From NCBI GenBank assembly GCA_013115125.1, contig JABANN010000138.1:1-63091 (forward strand): a stretch of DNA of 63,091 nucleotides, written 5' to 3'. Each line of letters begins with the position of its first letter. Position 1 is the first letter of the stretch. Shown here piece after piece: positions 23,190-34,062 of the stretch. Position numbers and translations under genes: made by a program. Under the pieces are notes generated by a model, which was not told where the DNA came from, made no database searches, and saw only the letters and a program-made list of their open reading frames with translations. Origin of the DNA: Perkinsus olseni. Its lineage: Eukaryota; Perkinsozoa; Perkinsida.

Positions 23190-23824
23190 ATGCCCGGCTC
23201 CAATGGGCTCCCCCCAAGTGAGGCAATAACTAGCTGGAATCCTGTGAGTATCCTTCCTGCCTTCAGGGCCCCCTACACGGCAGCCCTACCCGGACTCGCT
23301 GAACCCGTTCACCGCATCCAGCTCGTACTCGTCAACGCGGGAGCCGCTGTTGCAGGTCAGAGACGTGTAAGGGTCGTGCCGGCTGGATGTGATTTTCTGG
23401 ATAGGACCAGGACGTCCCTCTAGATGAAGCATTGCAGCGGCAGAAGCTGGAGGATCTCAAGAAGGTCGACAAAAATATGGGGGTAGTCCAGGTAGTATAG
23501 TATTAGAGGGAGGGCATGACGATATTCCCGTTCCCTGTTGCTAGGACATGTACCATCAGCTGCATGGGGAAGTCGTGAAGCAGCAGGACACGATTGATGC
23601 GGTGGATGAACAGATGGAGCAGGCCAAGGATTCGACAGGAAAGGTGGTAGCGGGAAGGTGTCGGGGAGAAAGCTTCCCTACGTCGGCATTACTTCCTTCG
23701 TTGGGCGTCGCAGTAGACAGCCCTGGTGTAGGTAGTGGAGGAGCTCCAGGAGACGCATCACAACAAGAAGAAAAATTTCTGGCGAAAAGTGGCATGTATA
23801 TCGATACTACTACTGGTAGTCTGA
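23190..23824 (+). CDS. SNARE protein (syntaxin-like)
   Basis: The best evidence is the C-terminal half. An exon at 23411-23490 reads ALQRQKLEDLKKVDKNMGVV. The next (from about 23545) reads DMYHQLHGEVVKQQDTIDAV, then DEQMEQAKDSTG, and the last reads VEELQETHHNKKKNFWRKV. Together these form a SNARE heptad helix with a central Gln in the right register, a basic juxtamembrane stretch and a very short hydrophobic tail (ACISILLLVV) that stops at 23824. SNAREs drive membrane fusion. Start ATG 23190 is tentative: the N-terminal exon is Pro/Ala-rich and its splice donor is unclear. The Q class cannot be settled from sequence alone. Confidence 0.6.
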
Positions 23825-24036
23825 AGCCCTTCAGTTGTCAGCGGAGCGGAGCTCCTCTTTAGATACTGATCGTGTGGATTTTGGTATTCTTTGTGATTCC
23901 ATCCTAACACAGGTATTCCAATCTTCTCTGCACGCTTGTGGTTCCTTGAGTTTGTAGTTCGCGGAATGGATCACAACCCACTTTCAGTTATGTTTGTCGC
24001 TTCTTTGGTTGGAGCTCGCTTGTCTGACTAGTCTTA

Positions 24037-24475
24037 ATGGCAGCATCGACGGAAAGAACGATTCCGGCTCGTGCCGATGATGCCTCTGAAGCTCCTCAGG
24101 GAGCAACCTCTTGTACAGTCTCGTTTCTTCGCAAGAAAGGTTTAATAATTCAACAACTTGGTACTCCTGGTCTTATCTCTTTCCCGGGCCCGCTAGTGTA
24201 GATCGCCGCCGGTTCCAGAAACCCCTTACTGAGAATGCGAGGGTTTCGATGGATTCAACACTGTGAGACGGCTGATAATGTCGCATCGAGAGCCCTCATC
24301 GTCCCACTGTTCTTCTTTGCAGTCCCGAGAGCGGGCGTAGGAGAGCACTAATGACCATACCCGAAAGAGGAAGGCTAGGAAGTGGTGGAGAACAGTCAAG
24401 AATGTCGTTGTGGTGATCTTGGTAATCACTGGCCTCCACAACTCAGCTCGTACATGTCCAGCCGGCCGCGATTAA
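24037..24475 (+). CDS. Small tail-anchored protein, unknown function
   Basis: ATG 24037 opens MAASTERTIPARADDASEAP. Later fragments (RRRFQKPLTENARVSMDSTL, near 24190-24260) and a final exon ending KWWRTVKNVVVVILVITG at TAA 24475 give a small, basic protein with one C-terminal hydrophobic segment. Exon joins are inferred from GT/AG sites and are uncertain. I recognise no family. A minus-strand frame over 24226-24441 is open too but looks like a shadow. Confidence 0.35.
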
Positions 24476-24822
24476 TGTCTTATGCATATTAGTTACTCAT
24501 CTTACTCGTCGTGGTCGTTACTTGCCTCCCTTGAGGCCGTTTCAGCAGTCTGACCTCAAGCTCTTCAATTCTCCATGCTGCAGTTTTGCGAGGGCAATCT
24601 GCTCGAAGGGCTCTCTTGAGCTTTCCTTTAAGGAGGCTGTTGGTGTTGCGCCAGCATTCAGATTTCGCTCGGAGGTCTACTCGACACCTGCCAGGCCAGT
24701 TTCCACGAACATGCTGACCTTAGTTGGGGACGTAGGGGGTTGCTCGGCCGGATTGTTAGCACAGCTCCAGCGTGGTTCTCACAGTCAGTAGGGTTTGTCG
24801 TCACCACAGCTACTACTTCACG

Positions 24823-25428
24823 ATGGCACGGAAGAAGTCGGAAGAAGACTACGAGATGGAAGAGCCGACGCCGTCGTCGTCGTTGAAGGAGGTGCGAGAA
24901 TCGGATGACGAAGAGGAGGACGTAGTATTGTGACTGGACCTTTGGAGCTTCTTTCCTGGGATCAAGTTGCCTGCGGAAACCCTATATTCTGAATTAGGAG
25001 GAGATGTCGGACGCCTCCTCCGAGACCACGGAGGTTGACGAGGGAGTAGAAGCAGTTTGGCAAGCTGTTGGCGAGGCCTTAAGGTCCCTTGGTACAGGTA
25101 GTCACAATATGGTCTGCCGTGAGTATGTCAAGTGCACGGTCCTTGCAGGTTCTGACCAGTTGCCTGGCTATGGGCGTCGGTTCCCCGGCTGCACCGCGAA
25201 GCCCTTGGGCCAGCTGTTCAGCTTCCCTAACTTGAAAAAAGTGAGAGCCACGCCTTTCGCTGCGTGTCGATTTACTGGAGTCAGGCTGAAGGCTCGCTGT
25301 CAGCAAAGGAGCAAGAGGAGTTCTGCCGTCGCCATGCTCAAGTGACAGAGCACTTGCTGAGTATGTTGGTCAATGCGACCCGAGCTCAGGAGAAGGCTTT
25401 AGCCCAGCTCAAGGGTGCACAGAAGTAG
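24823..25428 (+). CDS. Small acidic/helical protein, unknown
   Basis: ATG 24823 gives MARKKSEEDYEMEEPTPSSS, an acidic stretch (ESDDEEEDV), then an exon starting EEMSDASSETTEVDEG. Further exons read SDQLPGYGRRFPG and AKEQEEFCRRHAQVTEHLL, ending ALAQLKGAQK at TAG 25428. GT/AG introns join all parts in frame, giving about 145 residues. The Ser/Glu-rich start looks disordered and the end helical. I do not recognise a family; a small complex subunit is possible. Confidence 0.45.
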
Positions 25429-25918
25429 TAGGGCGGCAGAGTGGAGATATGCAAGGGCCTTACAGGTCATGCTATAAATGAAAATTATTGTATACATTAT
25501 ATATACTTCATAAGTGAAGACTATAGTGAAAAATGGCCAAGTATTCCTTATAGTAAATTAAGCGGCCTTCGATGATCTGCCCTAGTATATTCCTAGACTG
25601 TGATAGGTAATGATTATCTATCCTCTTCATCCATAATATCTGATAATCATTAGGATATCCTCAGGGTCTATTTCTATGAAGTACGAATATTCAGATTGAT
25701 GATAAATACTAATACGGCAGTAGAAAGGTGCAGATAATACGGGTAGACAATGAGCGTCTACTCGCAGTATTGAAAGTACCTATAACGGCTATTTATCGTC
25801 CATTTACTCGGCCTCAGTAGCGCATCATAGTTCAAATCGTACGCTGCCTCACTCTTGTAGATACGAGCCAAGTGGCGAGGACGTCGGGGGTAGTGGAGAA
25901 GAGTGGCGAGAGCTGCCT
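25429..25918. other. AT-rich intergenic region
   Basis: Clearly more AT-rich than the genes on either side, with short inverted repeats, for example GTAGAC..GTCTAC near 25743-25761 and repeats of GATAATCATTA-like sequence near 25630-25650. No coding frame is supported. Confidence 0.6.
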
Positions 25919-26436
25919 TTGGGTCGCATAGTGAAGTCCCTGCAGCGTCGCGTCTTCTGGGGAGTTAAACAAAGCGGCCAGTCGGTAAGTTGGACAATGT
26001 GTTCAATCGCTCCTTCAGGATATCATGGTGTGCGTTCTGATGCTGGTCAGGTCTCAGAACTCAGTGATTTACGGCGCCCGGGTGGCACAGGCAGCTCTAG
26101 GAAGTTCCTAGACTGGTATTTAGACGCCCTTCTGGACAGCTGTGGCCCGCAGGAGTCGTCGGAGAAGGACATCGGCGATGACGTCGAGGCGTTGAGGGAG
26201 AGGGAAGGAGCAGCATGGGGGCCACAAGAGGTAGTAACGAGGGGTTACGAGGAAGCTATGCAAAGAACTTGATTGTGCCAGTTACGGACGCTACGCAGGT
26301 GCCTGACGCAGGGAGTAGACCATATGCCGACCGAGGAGAGAGCTCTTGTGGAGGTGAGCATGTGCGGGTGGGGGTAGTGAGGACGGTTGTTATTCAGGAA
26401 GTCCTCACTAAAGCTGGTGAGCTTCGTGGGTGAACT
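25919..26436 (+). CDS. Hypothetical plus-strand exons
   Basis: A frame of 117 codons from about 25919 has a charged, helical second half (DDVEALREREGAAWGPQE). An intron may split the first part at 25985. Downstream, 26437-26740 has several short open stretches without pattern. I recognise nothing. This could be a small gene of the same kind as its neighbours or a chance open frame. Confidence 0.25.
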
Positions 26437-26753
26437 CAGTAGCAAGGGAAAGGACGCCGTCTCTTACCAGTAACGTATCTTCTTCGTCCTGTTCGCTTGT
26501 GTTGGCGGCCGGTCGGGACTCGCTGGTACTTTCCATCCAGGGTTTTGCTTTTCGGTTTTATGCACTCTGGGAAGGATGCACTACAACTTGCCCCCCGAAT
26601 CGATCTCAATGGTTTTGAGGGGCGCGAAGTTCTGATTCCGAGCATATCAGCATTTCCCTTAATTTCCCCGTTCTCTCGCTTGCATGGATACCTCCTTCTT
26701 CACCGCAGTAGACAGTATTATTGGTCAGTTGTTGACTAGTAGTCGTGTATTGG

Positions 26754-26812
26754 AGGTAGCAGTAGTAGTACTTAGCGGTAATATCATATTGCCGCTAAGC
26801 CTACTGCTACCT
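26754..26812. repeat. Near-perfect 59-nt palindrome
   Basis: An outer 12-bp arm AGGTAGCAGTAG (26754-26765) pairs with 26801-26812. An inner 14-nt arm (26771-26784) pairs with 26786-26799 with one mismatch, leaving a one-base centre. It lies about 300 bp upstream of the first secreted-family gene. Confidence 0.9.
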
Positions 26813-27109
26813 GCATATTGCCAATATGGTCATTCAAGCCTCAGAAGGGGCTGGGGTTGACTGAGTGGTTGATTTCCGCCGTCCTGTATCTCACATTCCG
26901 AGCCTTGCGATTAGTCGCAAGCTTCGAAAGGAGTGGTATGAGCCCCACGAGGAGATGTTTTCAACTGCACGAGTTGTTTCTCTCGCGGCATCTCTGCAAG
27001 ATGTATGTGTGTTGTGGTACTGGCTCTTCGATCTGACCAAAGTCCGCTCACGTTCACTGCGCTTATAACCTCTTTCACCTCTCGAGGATACTCAGAGCTG
27101 CCCCTCCTG

Positions 27110-28077
27110 ATGTCCACCCTTCTGGCTACTTGTTTCGTGCTGCTGCCCTACATCGCCACGGCTCTTCAAAGCGGCTACGGCGATGTTGTCGATGCATCCC
27201 CGCATGATCCTGCTGCTGCTGCTGCTGGGGGGCAAGCTCCAGTGACATCAGCGCAATACAGAAGCTTGGTCAAGCGCCTTGAGCGCGTTGAAGACGCCGT
27301 TGGAGCGCTGTCGGTGAGTTGGGAACCTAACAGCTTTTATGGGAGGATAATTTCGCCACTGGAGATGCTGCAGTTGGTGGCGTATCTGGCTCGTCGCTGG
27401 AGTCTCCCCATTCGGGGTCTTACCCACGCTCATCTGCATGACAGGTTCCTGGCGTGGTGACACCGGACACCTCAGGTTGCAGGCTGGAGTGGGATCGGAA
27501 AAAATTTGTTGTAGTATTCGAAGCTGACCCCGAGAGCGCCGGAAGGGTGATCAAGCGTACCAGGTTTGAGGATCCGAATAAGATACGCTACCATCATTAT
27601 ATCGGGTAGGTCGTGATGATGATGATGAAATAGGAATGTCACTCGAGCCTGATTCAGCTGTGTGGATTCTCGAGGTTGTTCACCTCTAGTTCTAAGTCTA
27701 AGGTCTATGACGTTCATCCAGGGTATAGGTGGGTCCTTTTCAGGGTGGATGGCCGCGTATTCTCGATTTTGACGGCTAAAGGCGGAGACAGAGCAGACTT
27801 CGAAACCGAGGCTGAGATCGAAGCGGCATACCAGCATTTTTCGAGCTTGATGCCCCTGGCTCACCTGGAGGAAGATACTCTTGAAAGACTGAAGACTATG
27901 TTGCCTGACAATAAGAACGAAGGGAGGTGCAGGAGGATATTCGCCCTCTTGGCGGCCAACCCTCCGTCGGGCTACGATCCAGAGATCGATTGGGTCGCTG
28001 GATGGCACGCCAACGTAGTGCCGAAGGCGGACACTCAAAGAGAGTTCGCTGCCACTTGGAATGAGGCTCATCCGTAG
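27110..28077 (+). CDS. Putative secreted protein, family member A
   Basis: ATG 27110 opens a signal peptide (MSTLLATCFVLLPYIATA). Next comes an Ala/Gly-rich linker and a short helix (SLVKRLERVEDAVGALS). An exon starting at an acceptor before VPGVVTPDTSGCRLEWDRKK has a Cys and alternating beta-like residues, ending YHHYIG at a donor near 27606. The last exon, from about 27676, includes EAAYQHFSSLMPLAHLEED, LERLKTMLPDN, RRIFALLAANPPSGYD and IDWVAGWHANV, and stops at 28077. The same blocks in the same order occur in the gene at 32370-33053, with the same intron position, so this is a real two-member family here. Function is unknown. Secretion is inferred from the leader. Confidence 0.6.
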
Positions 28078-28638
28078 GATTCAGAATACGTGCGAGGGTG
28101 GTATTTATCATGATTTATGATGATTATTTTATTACTTATTTCTATTCCACCATCATGCGATCAACATGATCAGTGTGTGTGATGTTCTGTGTAACATGCT
28201 TACCTCGAGTTATTACCAGTGACACAGAGGGGGCGTGGTTCTCCATCGACTCTAGGAGAAGGGAACTCGGACTGACGAGGAGTAAGGGGTGGAGGAGATT
28301 GGGCGGCGCAGAGAAGTGAAGACAACGGAGCCCTGAGTGCCGTATGCGGACTCTACGGGGATGCCCAACTCGGCTGTAGACTGCCTAACCCCAATAGAGA
28401 ACTCCGGGGTGAGGGCCCGAGTGTGAACGCATGGCACAGTGAGGCTTCCAGAGGTTGTGGACCTCTGTGAGCAGCTCAGGGCCCTGGAGTGGCGTAGTCC
28501 CCCGCCAAGAAGGAATCTTTTTCTCTTTGCGGTGTTATGTTGTCGTGGCTGGGGGATGGAGGGCTTCGCTGGCTTCACTTGTTCCTCGGAGTGGATGAGT
28601 TCAGCTGTTTCCAGTTTAGTTTTGTTTTTCACCCGCCG
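28078..28638. other. Intergenic region
   Basis: AT-rich just after 28078, then GC-rich up to the DHH gene. In-frame codons continue upstream of ATG 28639 to 28537, but that part reads like untranslated leader. No separate gene is supported. Confidence 0.5.
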
Positions 28639-31600
28639 ATGAGGTCCGCTACCAGTGGGAGCCGTTCCGGGGCGGAGGGCGGAGCCGCGGAGTGGGCACC
28701 GAGACTGCGTTGGAAGCCCACTAAATCAAGTGATGGGAATGGAGTGGTAGTACGGCCCAGTCATCATCAAGGAGGCTCCTCCTCCCGCGAGGGTGTCGGT
28801 TCCGGCGGGGGCAGCGCAGAGGATAGGAAGCAGAACGCTCCTGCCGACGATCGCGGAAGAGCGGCGAGAGGGGGCCCCACTGAGAGGTATAACTCGAAGG
28901 AGCGTCGCAATAGGTCGAGGGGTAAGAGGGTCTCTCTCACACCGGTTGGACGGCGGAGCGACGCGGGCGTGTGGAAGCCGAAGCATCCTACTGGCCCAGG
29001 GGGTAATGGACCGGAGCGGCGAGGCTGGAATGCTTCTCCTGGCTCGGGTGAATGGAGCTTCGAGAGCACCACCGCGGAGCACAGCTGTAGCTCTGGTGAG
29101 AGGAAGGGGACGAGGAAGCCGAGCAACAAGGTTGTCCTGCTGCCGAAGCCCTCGGTTGTACCGCGCGGCAGTGGTCAGCATCCTGCTGGGGTTACTAGGA
29201 GTACAGAGAGGTCCTTGGAGAAGAACCAAGGTCGCAGCTTTTGGGGAGCAGCGGCTGGGGCATCACCGAGCATTGAGCCGGCCTTACCTCGTGGGAGCTC
29301 GTGGACTAGAGGAGTCTCGCATCAATCCTCGAGCGATGAGTGGAGAGGAGACTCCCAGAGACAGCAGCACACTGCTTGGGATAACGGTTGGAGGCAGGAC
29401 AACAGCAACCGTCAATACAACAGAAGCCACGGCGAAGGTAGGCCTGGAAGGGACCTAGGTCGGACTAACTGTTCTCGTCGTAGGGGGAGTCGGCAAGGAG
29501 AGCCAAACCACCGGAGCGGCCACGGAGTGGTCCTCCTCCTGGACGTCGGGCAAGTGGGAGCAGGCCTCTACGGAGATCTACCTGGGCCCGAAGTGGGGAG
29601 AAGAATCCTCTACTGTGCGCACCATCTTCTACGACCACAACGTCCCTCCACCGGGCGTTCCCAAGAATGCTGAGTTCTTCCACGACCCACCAGGGACGTA
29701 CGCTGTGTTGGACAGCGGAGATGGGAGGATCTCCAAAGCTTGGCATAGTTACGGTGATAGAGGTAAGCATCTGGGGCGACTAGAAGCTTTTTCGTTTCAA
29801 TGAGATTACGTCTTTGTCGCAGCGTTCGACTGATGGGCGGGAATGCTCACAGGTGTTGTTGTCGATTGCGTGTGCCGTTCAGGTCGTCTTCCTGCATCCC
29901 AAGTGGATGTTGTGGTATTCCACGCCTCCTGTAACGATGGTATGGGTGCGGCCTACGCTGTCTACCAGGGCCTCCTCAACGACAGGCACAAGCGTGTCCG
30001 CCGCTCCGCTTCGAGAGGGACTTCCGACGACGCCGCGTCTTGGTACGAGAAAGGGCAACGGCACGCTCCAACGGCGCCTGTGCGGGACGATCACATCCCG
30101 AAGTTCTTTGGTGAAGTTCACAGTCAGACCGATATCGAGTACGCCTACGAGGGAAAGAATGTCGTCTTGCTTGACTTTGTCTACACCAACAGAGCCATCC
30201 TGGAGGAACTCGGGAAGCACTGCAAACGATGCATGATACTGGATCACCATCAGTCGACGGCAACTCAGTGGATGACGGCCCCTGTGTCTGGCGTGGAGTA
30301 TATCATAAATCAGCGGCAGAGCGCTTGCACTCTCGCGTGGGACTACTTTATGGGTCGTAACGCTCGAGTGCCGCTGCTCTTGCGGTACATCGAGGACTGC
30401 GACATCGCCCGCTTCACCTACTACAACTCTAGCTACTTCCAGACGGGCTTCCGATGCAAACGAGCCGACTATGAGCCGCCAATCTTCACTCCAGGGCTGG
30501 TAGATGAGCAATGCCTCCGGGCCTTCGCTGACTGCGTTGACCGCGGCGACGAGTTCCTCAATGAGTGCATCGAGGCGGGCAGCTCGGGAGACGTCGACGA
30601 GCTGTACTATGATGTCCGGCAGCATGTGTGGCGCTCCAGACTGCGCCGGTTGAAACTCTTCCCTCACCTCCGTGCTCGGGTGGTGAACTGCTCTAGTCAA
30701 GCATTGAAAGGCCGCGTTATGGGAGAGATGTTGGAGTACCGGGGCCGGGGATCGAACCGACGGCCTGATGGCGTGGAAGCTCTGGAGGAAGGAGATGAGG
30801 AGGAGCTAGAGCCCAAGGCAGATTTGGCTGTTATTTATTTCTTCGATGACACAACGAGACGCTATCGGGTTTCTCTCAGCACAGACCGCGAGGACGTCGA
30901 TGTTGCCGAAGTAAGCCTCAGTTCGTGTGATAGCGCGGCGGCCTCACTCGGTAATCATCACTGTGGAGATTAACGTCTGGCCACAGAAAAACAGGAAAAA
31001 TTTCTGAGACCAGTTTCTTTCGGCGAGAAGTGTGTTCTGCCCTTTGAAGCTCACACCATTCGAGAGGTCTGCGAATTTGCTATTTAGTGAGTCCGGTCTC
31101 GGTCCTATCTTCCCACCTAAAATGATGTCCATCAGCTCTGGATGATTTTTTGGACCGCACTACTGCTTTTTCTCAGATATGCACAGCCTACGGTGGCGGC
31201 GGCCATCAGTACGTAGGCGGTTTCTATTTCACCTGCCATCGGCCTGGCTCCAAGAGGAGTCCGCCGCCCAGCGACGACCCAAGTTGTGGTTACACCGTTG
31301 ACGAGATCTTCGAACCGTTGGACCTCGACATGGATGAGGAAGCCTCGGAGGCAGCAGCGGACTCTCCTTGTGCTGCGGAGCACTGGAACCTTGAGGCCAC
31401 TGGTCGGGCGTCGATGTCCCTCCACATGGCACTCAGAGCTGGTGACGTAGCCCTTATTGATGGTGACACTGTGCAGGTTTTGGACTGCTACGTCTCGGAA
31501 TGGGCTCGTCCGTTAGCCAGGGACGGCCGGAGGCCCTGGGCTCTTCGACCAGTTGAAGTCGAACTCTTCTCGCTAGCTATCAAGTGTTGGGATTCTCATC

Positions 31601-31764
31601 TTCTCCAGAAGAAGTTCGCGGCGTTCGGGCCGATTGTGGAGCCCGTCCGGAAGGAGATTGCCGGCATGACCGCGGCGGCATCGACCTCGTCAGCCTGCTC
31701 GCCGCCCCCACCGAAACGTGAACCTCCCCGAATTAAGAGACTGGATTCCTTCTCTGAATGTTAA
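28639..31764 (+). CDS. DHH/DHHA1 phosphoesterase with long disordered N-terminus
   Basis: The DHH domain starts in the exon after 29852 with VDVVVFHASCNDGMGAAYAV (metal-binding Asp), continues with KNVVLLDFVYTN and MILDHHQST (the DHH motif), and ACTLAWDYFMG. After an intron at roughly 30910-31160 a DHHA1-type segment reads AYGGGGHQYVGGFYF. The protein ends in a Pro-rich tail at TAA 31764. Such enzymes hydrolyse phosphodiester bonds in oligonucleotides, cyclic nucleotides or polyphosphate; the substrate here is unknown. The first exon, ATG 28639 to about 29440, is Ser/Gly/Arg-rich and looks disordered, and a second one (29484-29760) reads EFFHDPPGTYAVLDSG. An in-frame intron (29761-29852) joins them to the DHH domain, so I read one fused gene, though two genes are possible. 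Confidence 0.75.
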
Positions 31765-32369
31765 CACGATGCTGCTATTTGTTATTGCTGTGAATCTATA
31801 TGTTCTATGATTGTCTGCTGTATAATTTCTTGAGGCCCCACTCGCAACCGCAGCACTTACTTGACTTGTCGCGTTGTTCAGTGGTGTAGGAGAATGATCT
31901 TCGGTACAGTGTTGCCAGCTTTGGGTGAAGTCGGTCTTGTGAGGCGAAGGTAAGAAAGGTGAGGAGGGAAATCTCGCCGCGTCGGGCGAAAATACAAGGA
32001 AGCCCACAGGGTTCATATTCCATGTCCTCCGACTTTACAGCGGCTCCACCTGTATTACAAAGCTGGTATGGTGCCCCTTTTTCCGACTGGGAGAAGAGGG
32101 GGGTATCGCCACTGTGGTGGTTACAAGCGGTTCAGGAGATGGATCTGCTGAGCCGCTAGGAGTTGAGCATCTCATCGAAGCGCCGGGATTGGATCGGCTC
32201 AGTTAGACTGGTACCACATCAGTAGGAGCAATGGTAGAATTCCTGCGCTCGTGGCTATAGCGGGTGGGGTAGTAGTACCTCAACCTTCATCGTCTACCAC
32301 GTCTCACTCCGGCATCCTATACTCTCGCGATTCTTATAAAATCTTCCCTCTTTTCTTTTCCTATTCTTA
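31765..32369. other. Intergenic region
   Basis: No convincing frame. This region may hold an upstream leader exon of secreted-family member B, but I could not identify a signal peptide here. A direct GTAGTAG run lies near 32263-32276. Confidence 0.45.
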
Positions 32370-33053
32370 ATGTACAGAGAGTATTGGATGCTGCAAGCTG
32401 ATCCTGTGTCTCTTGCATTGGTGCTGCCCGTCTTGCAGGTCCCCGGTGACGTAACTAATGGCCCAGGTGGCAGGAGTTGCAGGATTAAGTGGAGAAAGAA
32501 GGAATTGCCTGTTTTCTTCTCACGTGACACCGAGAACGTTGAAAGGCTCATCGACTTAACCCGATTCCGGAACGAAGGCCGCAATTACAGGACGCTTCTT
32601 CATTTTATTGGGTAGGATGTCGTGCTGTGATGATGCTTCTCCTGAGGAGTTTCCAGCTGACCGATCTATTCAAGTTGAGATTGGTGTGTGCATATTCGTT
32701 TCAGGTCTCAAAAGGGGATATTCACTATTCACTCTGAACTTGGTAGTACAAAGATCAGGCTTAGGGACGTTACCGAAGTAGAGGAGGCGTACGAGCACTT
32801 CTCTTCCATTATGCCATTCTCTCACCTGAAGAAGGAAGATCTTGAGGAGCTGAAGGCCCTATTGCCTGATAAGGAGAAGACTGAAGGGTGCAGGGAGGTG
32901 TTCGCCTTCTTGGCGGCCCACCCGCCACCGGAGTTCGACCAGGGCATGGATTGGGTGGCTGAGTTCCACCACAAGGCTTTACCCGTGACGAAACTGACTA
33001 ACGTTAAGAGGCTCGTGGATGAGTGGAAGGCGGCTCATGCGTCTCATGAGTAG
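32370..33053 (+). CDS. Putative secreted protein, family member B
   Basis: This is the paralogue of the gene at 27110-28077. The shared first block starts after the same splice acceptor, VPGDVTNGPGG..CRIKWRKKELPVFF, and ends LLHFIG at a donor near 32612. The second block from about 32700 reads EEAYEHFSSIMPFSHLKKED, LEELKALLPDK, REVFAFLAAHPPPEFD and MDWVAEFHHKAL, and stops at TAG 33053. Identity with member A looks near half in this block, and the intron is in the same place. The N-terminus is less certain: ATG 32370 gives a hydrophobic stretch (VSLALVLPVLQ) that may be a leader or the end of an intron. Function is unknown. Confidence 0.6.
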
Positions 33054-34062
33054 ACTGATCAAGCCTTATGTGTATTTCGAGTGTGCTGTTCATATTTATC
33101 AAACATTACTTCCATGTGTGTGATGCCTCCCTGTGTGCGCTGTGTGTGATGAGGGAGCCTAGAGTTCTGAGTAGCGGCTAATTATTAGTTATTTGCCCCT
33201 GGTCGTCTTCGCCTTGAATTAGAAAGGCTCACCGAGTTACGTGCCCGTGCCGCTCTGTAGAAGGGTGCGCTTTGGCATGCGATCCCAGTCCAACTTGCCA
33301 ATACTCACGCTTGCCTCACGAGTACTCCCGGCCCAGGAACCTGTTAGGCTGCAGAACCCTGCATGTGCAGCACCGAAACTGAAGTGCTCCGGTAAATGCA
33401 GTACCCCAGACCAGACCGCAGTACCTGAAATGCAGTACCTAGAAAAACAGGGCCTTCGAGTTGTAAGAGAAAATCCCCCTTTTGGGGACCTATTAGCTTC
33501 TGGTCTTTGAACCGTGATTCGAGTGGTTGTACAAGTTCCGCTGTGCAGCCTTACCCATAGCGTCGAGAATGCCGCAAAGACCGTGGGCACTATTTACAAG
33601 ATGAGGTGGATGGTTCCTCGGTTGGCATGTTCCTATTCGTTAATAGTTTGTCTTTTATGTGCTAGTGGATCCTTGAGTTACTAATTGCGTCGGGGAGACA
33701 TAAGGATAGTGACGACGTGTATGATACGTACGCTCGTGTTCGCCAGATTCAAAAGACGTAGTCACACGTGATATTGATCATCGCGAATTCAAGAAAGTAC
33801 CGGCTGGTTGCAGCCCATTCGTCTTGTCTGGGTGTGGCTTAGATCCTCATCCGTCAGCACCCCGCTCGCAAGCCTGGTTTTCTGAATATCACTATCATGT
33901 GTAACTCGTGCTCTCGCTGCCGTGCTCTCAGCTCGAGAGGCCTCGCTTCACGCCGTTGAGAGCGCTTCTCTTGAGTTATATTGTGGTTAGCGAGAGTGGC
34001 TCTTGTCCTTTTTATTAAAAGGCTCGGTCTCCATAACAGTTTGTGTCCTCTTCTCAACGCAA
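33054..34062. other. Intergenic region
   Basis: Nearly 1 kb without a supported gene. An open frame at 33241-33510 is rich in Pro/Leu/Ala and shows no domain. Short repeats of TGCAGTACC occur at about 33397, 33417 and 33432, and a small hairpin (TCCCC..GGGGA) lies at 33474-33488. Confidence 0.5.

Noticed and set aside
28793-29458. A 221-codon plus-strand frame in another register
   Set aside because: It overlaps the Ser/Gly/Arg-rich exon that begins at ATG 28639. The GC-rich sequence opens several frames at once, and this one does not join the DHH exon.
29879-30700. A 273-codon minus-strand frame
   Set aside because: It is antisense to the DHH domain, which is strongly supported on the plus strand.
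33241-33510. An 89-codon plus-strand frame with TGCAGTACC repeats
   Set aside because: The repeats are short and the translation has no pattern. It is kept only as an intergenic note.
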